Shown here: positions 56,698 through 64,000 of the stretch, in pieces
Layout: every line of letters begins with the position of its first letter
Numbering within the stretch: position 1 is the first letter of the stretch
Source: Boesenbergia rotunda
Lineage: Eukaryota > Streptophyta > Magnoliopsida > Zingiberales > Zingiberaceae
Length of the DNA stretch: 64,000 nucleotides
Assembly (NCBI GenBank): GCA_024364735.1
Contig: JAGFNQ010001614.1
Coordinates: forward strand, 899,203 to 963,202
Direction of reading: 5' to 3'
The notes under the pieces: model-generated
What the model was told of the DNA's origin: nothing
Database searches by the model: none
What the model saw: only the letters and a program-made list of their open reading frames with translations
Made by a program: the position numbers and the translations under genes

Positions 56698-58872
56698 TGT
56701 TGGGACCGGGTGCATGTTGACAAGGATACGGGTTCGTAAAATTTTAAATTTTTACGTGCAGCGGAAGAATTAACATAAAATAATTTCTCAAATTACTTTA
56801 ACAACGTATCTAGCATGCAACCTTATGATGTGTTGACATGATCATAAATTAAAACTTTGCGGAAAAGTAAACTAATTTACTAAGTACCTCGCGTAACTCG
56901 AAGTAAGGGACGAGATCCAACCGTAGCGTCCCTTGGAAGTTCCGCCTCTATTCACGTCCACGCCGAGTTCTCTTCGGGATGACTTCGCAAAGTCATGAGT
57001 TTTGTGCCGACGAGAACTACTAGATTCTCTAAAGGCACAACTAGAAGATCAAGAGAGAAGAAAGAAAACTAACCACCAAGTAACGGAATGAAAATTCCAG
57101 GAAGAGAGAAGTTGTGACCCGCTTCTTCTTCTTCTTCTTTGGCTCCTCCTTGGTTGATGTTGCTCACGCCAACCCTAGAGGGATGGATGGTGCGCCGGCC
57201 CTAAGGGGAGCTTGGGGCGCCGGCCCTAAGAGGAACAAGGGGCGCCGGCCCTAAGGGGAAGAGAAAGGGAGAGAATAAGAGAGAGAGGGAGAGAATTAAT
57301 CTCTTGATTACTCAATTGATTGGAATTCAAGGCTAGCCTTTGGTTCCATTATATAGTAGCCTCTCCCTTGCCAAGTCTCCCTCTTAACGAAATTTTCATA
57401 AGAAATTTATCCTATAAATTCTCTTATGAATTATTCTGTTTAAGCCAAGTTTTATTATAACTAACTTTATAATAAAACAAATACTTCTCTCTTTTAATTA
57501 TGGAATAAAATTTGTATAAAATTTTCTTATCATGGATAAATCATTTCATAATTGATATTACAAATTAAAATTAAACCAATTCATGGTTCATTTTAATTTC
57601 CATAAAAATAATAAATTTCTACAAATTTCTTTATAAATCTCTTTATATAAATTTCTTTATATATCAATTTATTTATCCATAATTTTATAAAACAAATCGC
57701 GCTAGATTTATTTTATTAATTAAACCAAATAAATTGGTTTATCCCCTTGGCCGGCCAAACCAAGAGGGTGGACACCCTCTTTGGCCGGCCAAACCGAGCC
57801 GAACCCATCGCGAATTAAACTCATTTAATTCGCCCAATAAGCCTTCAAAAGACTTAGCCATTTTTAGCTTCCATTGCGCCTCTGATAAATTCAGATTCGA
57901 CTTATTTCTCTTGATCGGAAAATCCAATTTTCAACTCCTTTTAAATCCCTTGGATTACTCGTAGTGCGTGTGACTAAATAGGCTTTCGATTTATGTTGGC
58001 CGTCTATAATCAACCAATTATAGAACGATCATGAGTGGCACCTAGTAGAACATCATGACCCCCAATTAATCGAAAGATTATGTGTCAGTCCCCACTAGGC
58101 TGACTACGTCACACCTAGCCCAAGTAGTGTCTTTCTCGTCCTTTGGATTTCTAATTACTCTCATGTATTTAAGAGACTCATACTCTAAACATGATATGCT
58201 CTGGCCAGAGGCTTTGAGTAACAATCCGACGATAGGCCTGGGTATACATCTCCTCGCAAGGAGTGGTGAATCCTTTGTAGGCTGTTCAAACATCTTCGGG
58301 CACTTCGGCTTATACCCAACCATCCTGGGTCCACACCTCCTTGGAGATGCTTGCTTAAGATGTTAAAGCATAAGTCTCCATGACCAAGATGACTTGAACA
58401 CCGCAAGTCAAAGGAACATCGCACTTAAGCTGCGGTAAGAACTTCACTGACCTGTCTATGTATAGACTACCATGTGAAGTTTTACAGTCAGTCACTCCAA
58501 TGAACTAGTTCCCATAACTAGCATCCATGTTTATCTCCGGACATCCCAATGTCACCAGCCAGTGAAAATCAGCTGATTAGAGAATAACCCATGCTAGTCT
58601 CAACCGAATTGATAGTGTCCGTTTTTATCAATTCATCGACTAGGGATATTTTCAATACTTCACAATTGCACATTTAGAGATAATCACTAGTTGTGATCCC
58701 ATCACAAATTCTCTTATGCTGTGAATTGTATTGCGGACATTCAGTAAATGAGTTTAAGATCCCAATAAAATACATAAATATGTATACTCAAATAGTAAAT
58801 TTTTATTTATTAAAATAAATGTTTACAATCATAAGGCGATTGCCTTAGGACACTTCTCTCATATCACTAACA
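56698..58872 (-). mobile_element. Copia family A LTR (3' LTR of the second element)
   Basis: 2175 bp, minus strand, from TGTTAGTGATATGAG (58872) to GGTCCCAACA (56698). The polypurine tract AAGTGGGAGTT lies outside at 58873-58885. It contains a TATA box (57347-57356). A near-palindrome of GGCCGGCC blocks lies at 57747-57790, with CCAAGAGGGTG and CACCCTCTTTGG between them. Confidence 0.93.
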
Positions 58873-61800
58873 AACTCCCACTTGGCCTAATGCCAATCGC
58901 TATGGTATCCAATACCACAGGCTCTAACATGACCCTCAAACTTGTTCTGAGGCAAGGCCTTAGTTAAAGGATCCGCTAAATTCCTTTCAGTGGGAATTTT
59001 CTCAATTTGTATATCATTCCTACTTATAATCTCTCTGATCAGATAATAGCGGCGAAGCACGTGTTTGGATCGCTGATGAGACCTTGGTTCCTTTGCTTGT
59101 GCAATAGCTCCATTGTTGTCACAGTAAACCGGCACTGCTTCATCAATGGTTGGAACCACACCAAGTTCGGAGACAAACTTCTTGATCCAGACTGCTTCCT
59201 TTGCAGCTTCCGAAGCTGCGATATATTCTGCTTCCGTGGTGGAATCCGCTACGGTGTCTTGTTTGGAACTTTTCCAACTTACTGCGCCTCCATTCAAAGT
59301 AAATACGTATCTAGACTGCGATTTGGAGTCATCCTTATCTGTCTGGAAACTGGCATCTGTATACCCACGTATTACCATATCTCCTTCTCCATATATTAGG
59401 AACACATCCTTAGTTCTTCTTAAGTACTTAAGGATTGACTTGACAGCCGCCCAATGATCCATTCCTGGATCCGACTGGTATCTGCTTGTGACGCTCAAAG
59501 CATATGATACATCGGGCCTTGTACATAACATAGCATACATAATAGATCCTATCGCGGATGCATAAGGAATCTTATTCATGCAAATCCTCTCGTCTTCTGT
59601 GCGCGGACACATAGACTTTGAAAGGTTGATCCCATGCCTGATGGGAAGGTAAACCTTTTTAGCACTCGGTCTATATATGTAGACTGCGAAAGACCAAGCA
59701 AACGTTTTGATCTATCTCTATAGATTCTAATCCCAAGGATATAGGTTGCTTCTCCTAGGTCTTTCATGGAGAAAATTTTGGACAACCAAATTTTAACTGT
59801 CTGTAAGACTGATATATCGTTTCCTATAAGTAATATGTCATCGACATATAATACTAGGAATACGACTGCACTCCCACTAACCTTCTTGTACACATAAGGT
59901 TCGTCAGGATTTTGTGAGAAATCAAACTCTTTGATTGACTCATCAAAACGGATGTTCCAGCTCCTGGATGCTTGCTTCAGTCCAAATATGGAGTGTCGAA
60001 GCTTGCATACTTTGGTTTTATCAACCGATGTGAAACCTTCAGGTTGTATCATGTATACATCCTCAAGCAGGTTTCCATTAAGGAAAGTTGTTTTCACATC
60101 CATTTGCCATATCTCATAATCATAATGAGCTGCTATGGCTAGGAGCATCCGAATGGATTTAAGCATAGCTACTGGCGAATAGGTTTCGTCATAATCAAAT
60201 CCTTATTTCTGACGATATCCTTTTGCCACTATTCTAGCCTTAAAGGTAACGACATTACCTTCCATGTCGGTTTTCTTCTTGAAAACCCACTTGCACCCTG
60301 TGGGCTTATTCCCTTCAGGTGGGTTAACCAAGTTCCATACTTGATTTTCATACATAGAATCCATTTCCGACTTCATGGCTTCAAGCCATTTGACCCTTTC
60401 TGAACTTTTCAGAACATCTTCATAACTGATAGGTTCGTCATCGCTTATGAGTAACACGTCGTTCGATTCACTTATGAGAAATCCGTATCTCTCTGGAATA
60501 TTGCGTGTCCTATCAGATCTACGAAGAGGTGGTGTAGTTTTAGGTTCAACTGATAGCTCATCATTATGAGTTATTGGTTGTGGGTCTAGACTAGGTGTCT
60601 CTGTAATGTCTATTGGAGTTTCTTGAACATCATCAAGTTCAAAGCCACTCCCACTGTTTTCTTGTAAAAGAAATTCTTTTTCCAGAAATACAGCATGCCT
60701 TGAAACAAACACCTTTTGTTCCAAGGGATGATAGAATTGGTAACCCTTTGTTTCCTTAGGGTATCCAATAAATAGACATTTATCAGACTTAGCATCCAAT
60801 TTGTCTGATACAGTCCGCTTCACATAAGCAGGACAACCCCATATCTTAAGGTGAGTTAAGTGGGGTTTCATACTATTCTATGTCTCATATGGAGTAGTAG
60901 AGACTACCTTGGTCGGGACTCTGTTTAGCAAGTAAACAGCTGTCTTAAGTGCATAGCCCCAAAAGGATTTTGAAAGAGTTGCATGATTCATCATTGACCT
61001 AACCATGTCCATCAAGGTTCGGTTGCGCCTCTCAGATACACCATTATGCTGTGGTGTATACGGCGGAGTCCATTGAGATAATATCCCATTGTCCCTAAGA
61101 TAATCTTGAAACTCTTGACTTATGTATTCACCACCCCAATCGGATCGAAGTATCTTAATACTTTTGCCAAGCTGTTTCTCTACTTCATTTCTGAACTCTT
61201 TCAATTTCTCAAAGGCTTCAGATTTATATTTCATCAAGAACACATACCCGAATCGTGAGTGATCATCGATAAAGGTAATGAAGTAGCTATGGCCTCCTTG
61301 TGCAAGAGTTGACATTGGTCCATAAACATCAGTATGTATTAGACCAAGCAATTCTCCCACTGGATTACCTTTTCCGGAAAAGGGTAATTTGGCCATCTTG
61401 CCTTTTAAGCATGATTCGCATGTATCAAATGAATCGGGTTCAAATGATTCCAAAATTCCACATCGGTGTAATTTGGTCATGCGTTTCTTACTTACATGGC
61501 CAAGACGATAATGCCACGTGTAGGAGTCTATTCGATTATCTATTCGAGCACGTTTGTTGCTTACTTCGATATTGAAAACGTCACCGGATAAATCTAATGT
61601 GTAGATACCATTGCACAAAGTTCCATTTCCATAAAGAACGCCATTTAAAGTTATGTAACAACAATTGTTACTAAAAGTTAAATGATAACCCTTTTCATTC
61701 GAACTTGAAATAGATACAATGTTCTTTATTAATGAAGGAACAAAATAACAATTATCCAATTCTAAGACACGTCCAGTAGGGAGCTTTAGCAAATATGTTC

Positions 61801-62410
61801 CAATGGCAACAATAGCAATCTTTGCTCCATTTCCAACTCGCAAATTTGCTTCTCCCTTGACGAGTCTTCTTCTATTCCTTAGCCCCTGTATGTCATTACA
61901 TATATGTGAGCTACACCCAGTATCAAGTACCCAGGTATTTGAGGAAATAGAGTGACATTCAATAACGAAGATACTTGAAGAGGATGGGGCATCGGATGCC
62001 TTCTCTTACAAGGACTCAAGATAAACCTTGCAGTTTCTTCGCCAGTGACCCTCCTTGCCATGGTGATGGCAAGTGCCTTTTAGGGTATTTTCAGTCTTTT
62101 TGGCCTTTTTCTTCTTTCCCTTATTCTGTTCTTTGGCCTTCCTCTTAGAACCTTTCTTCAAGGAGCCAACTAACAGTACCGTCTTTTGATCATGCTTCAC
62201 AAAAGGCTCTACAGTCTTCAGCAGGTTGAGCAACTCAGGAAACTGGTCTGGAGTTGCATTTTCAGGAGGACGGTTTGGAAGTTGATCTTCAAGGACATAA
62301 GCAAGCTTCTCTGCCTTGAGGACTATCCTCAGGTTTCGAAGCTAGTCCATGAAGTTTAGCCCAGTCAGTTTATTGGTGTCCAAAATGGAACGCAAATTCA
62401 GAGAAGACAT
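58873..62410 (-). pseudogene. Ty1-copia gag-pol (family A element 2), broken
   Basis: Starts at the ATG at 62410 (MSSLNLRSIL). The gag core is shortened: the frame jumps from VLEDQLPN to LLNLLKTVEP, about 130 codons fewer than the family B polyprotein. Then follow a Lys-rich stretch and zinc knuckle CHHHGKEGHWRRNC (first Cys kept, second Cys is His), protease WVLDTGCSSHIC, integrase (CESCLKGKM, FIDDHSRFGYV, SDWGGEY), RT (KWVFKKKTDM, DVKTTFLNG, YVDDILLIG) and RNase H to LADPLTKALP. Most of it is in one frame, with stops near 62343, 62005, 60876 and 60201. A deletion of about 30 bases near 59650 shifts the frame before RNase H. The 5' LTR is outside the window. Confidence 0.9.
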
Positions 62411-64000
62411 GATCGAGTGATTATCCTAGAAATACAAATTGAGCTTATGTGAGAAGAATGATTAAAGAATGTATCAACATACATAAATAAAATCCTATTT
62501 ATTTTTCGAATTGAATAACCCTTTTTATCAATTCGGGAGATCGTAGGAACATCTCCAAATAGGTTGATATCCAACCATAGATAAGAACCACCATGGCTGT
62601 GGCCATCAAGTTGTTCTTAGCTATGAAGGTAGGTAATTATACCGATTACATATCACATATATGTAACTATCACTTTATGCTATCAATTAATTGAATGTTT
62701 GCATAAATCATTGGGTTGTTAACTCATTAACAAGTATGCAACATTATACATAGCACCCAACTGCACCTCTCTTTACATCGACCTTGGCTATGACACAACA
62801 AATCGATGCTCCAAGCTTAAGGTTGAACCATTAATCAAGAAATAGTTTCAATATGGTTGGAGTTCATTCAACCGTTTAGTCAGGCTTGGATGTGTTCAAC
62901 AACCAAAACTAAGGATTGACCTCTGACTCCAACTATATTATTCATAAACTAATTCCATGGTTTGAACATGTTGAGGTTCAAGCCGGGCATGGATGTGTCC
63001 ATCAACCCAAACGAGAAACAAAACTCCGATTCTAACCATATTAATGGAAGGTGTTGGCCTTAATATTTTGTAAGGGGTTTTGGGTCTCATCCTTTCTTTT
63101 CTAAGCACATTCATGACATATAATCATGTCATGACTAACGATTTCCTTAATAAAGTATGTATGTGACTTAATTTATCAAGTCTCATTAATTGAATTAGGA
63201 ACCGGATTTCCTAATTCTAATTTCATACTTTATTAAAGGAATTGTTTTGGGAAACAATTTCCTAAATTGTCATAATCAATTTCGGAAATAATATGTTTAA
63301 GACTTTGATTTCTCTAAATCAAATCTTATTAAATTAAGAGACATGAGTCCTGAATTCAACCACATATTATTTTCATGAAAATCTCATTTAAGAAAACTCT
63401 ATAGGAAACCATTTTCCTAATTAATTTTGGAGACAACAATATGTAAGGGCATCACCTCTTAAATCATATTTTATTCATGGATTTAATTAATTACAACAAA
63501 TCGTTTTCTAAGGGTGGCTCCTCGAGGCTCAGATACCCAAAGAAAAGTAATTTGTCGTAAATCCAATTTGGTCCGCTTCGGAAGCGTAACCAAATTAAAC
63601 ATGACAATCTCATTTAAAATTGGGAAATTAAATTACAACAACTAACACTAAATTGGACGGCTCCCCGAGGCTCAATCCAAAATAAAGAATTTTGTTGTCA
63701 ATTTAAAAACCAATTCAAATTTAATTGTCAATTAATTGTCCATAAATTTGTCTAGACTTTCATGAAAGAACGTGCCCAAAATTGCGAGATTTCATAATAG
63801 GTTTTCAGAATAATTGTAAGTTTCTGGTACAAAGAAAACTTACATATTTCCAAAATTGGAAAATTTCTAAAATAGAAAAATTTCCAAAATTGGAATGTTT
63901 CCAAAGATGGGAAGTTTTCACAATTATTATAAAATTTCATAAACTAGAAATCTTCAAAAGTTTGCGAAATTTCATGAGGATTTCCAAACATAAAATTTCA
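62411..64000 (-). other. Untranslated leader of copia element 2
   Basis: No coding frame, LTR or PBS is seen up to the window end, consistent with the long leader (1.6 kb) of the family B element. It has repeated GGCTCCTCGAGGCTCA-like blocks at 63515 and 63660, and AAATTTCCAAAATTGGAA-type short palindromes at 63840-63960. Confidence 0.6.

Noticed and set aside
58082..58366. 94-codon plus-strand frame (also at 5990-6400 and, on minus, 20697-20906)
   Set aside because: It recurs in every family A LTR only because the LTR itself recurs; it has no domain, and its frame is disrupted in some copies.

Overview
The window is a stretch of flowering-plant nuclear DNA built almost entirely from nested LTR retrotransposons. 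The evidence is the Ty1-copia and Ty3-gypsy proteins of plant lineages (SIRE/Maximus-like copia, a Tekay/Del-like chromovirus, a Tat/Ogre-like gypsy), primer binding sites complementary to plant initiator tRNA-Met, and one putative short AT-rich GT-AG intron. I see no host gene, tRNA, rRNA, CRISPR or bacterial feature. The species cannot be named from the sequence.

Layout from left to right. 1-2943: two SIRE-like LTR remnants rich in short hairpins, plus an unassigned 370 bases. 2944-14760: a truncated LTR of family B', then a minus-strand copia element that looks like two elements joined at the only N in the window (8086). Left of the N are RT-RNase H and a family A 3' LTR. Right of it are an open gag-pol frame, leader, PBS and a family B 5' LTR. 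14761-43824: a degraded plus-strand copia element (family C) that has been invaded repeatedly. A family A LTR sits in its 5' LTR, and the family B element sits in that. A minus-strand SIRE-like element (family D) sits in its protease region, with a solo family A LTR (TSD CTTGC) inside its 3' LTR. A solo family D' LTR (TSD CTATA) sits in its integrase region and carries a complete family D element (31125-39583). 43825-55724: a Tat-like gypsy element, split by the family C element and by a well preserved Tekay-like element (44357-53608, TSD CCTGT, both LTRs 2696 bp). 55725-64000: a family D LTR scrap, a SIRE-like protease-integrase fragment, and a second minus-strand family A copia element whose 5' LTR lies beyond the window.

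None of the elements can be complete and functional as read. Each has nonsense codons, frameshifts, domain deletions or a missing half. The 1094-codon gag-pol frame at 8087-11363 is open but ends at the N.

The most interesting signal is structural and non-coding. The U3 regions of the SIRE-like LTR families carry tandem 25-30 nt units, each a potential hairpin whose two stem arms change together, including changes that keep only G-U pairing. A four-hairpin cassette follows in three LTR families. Upstream of the TATA box most LTR families carry palindromes of quite different sequence at the same relative place. A second item is a family D element in which protease, integrase and most of RT have been replaced by about 1 kb carrying its own TATA box, a candidate 72-nt intron and an N-terminal piece of a plant transposon-type protein.
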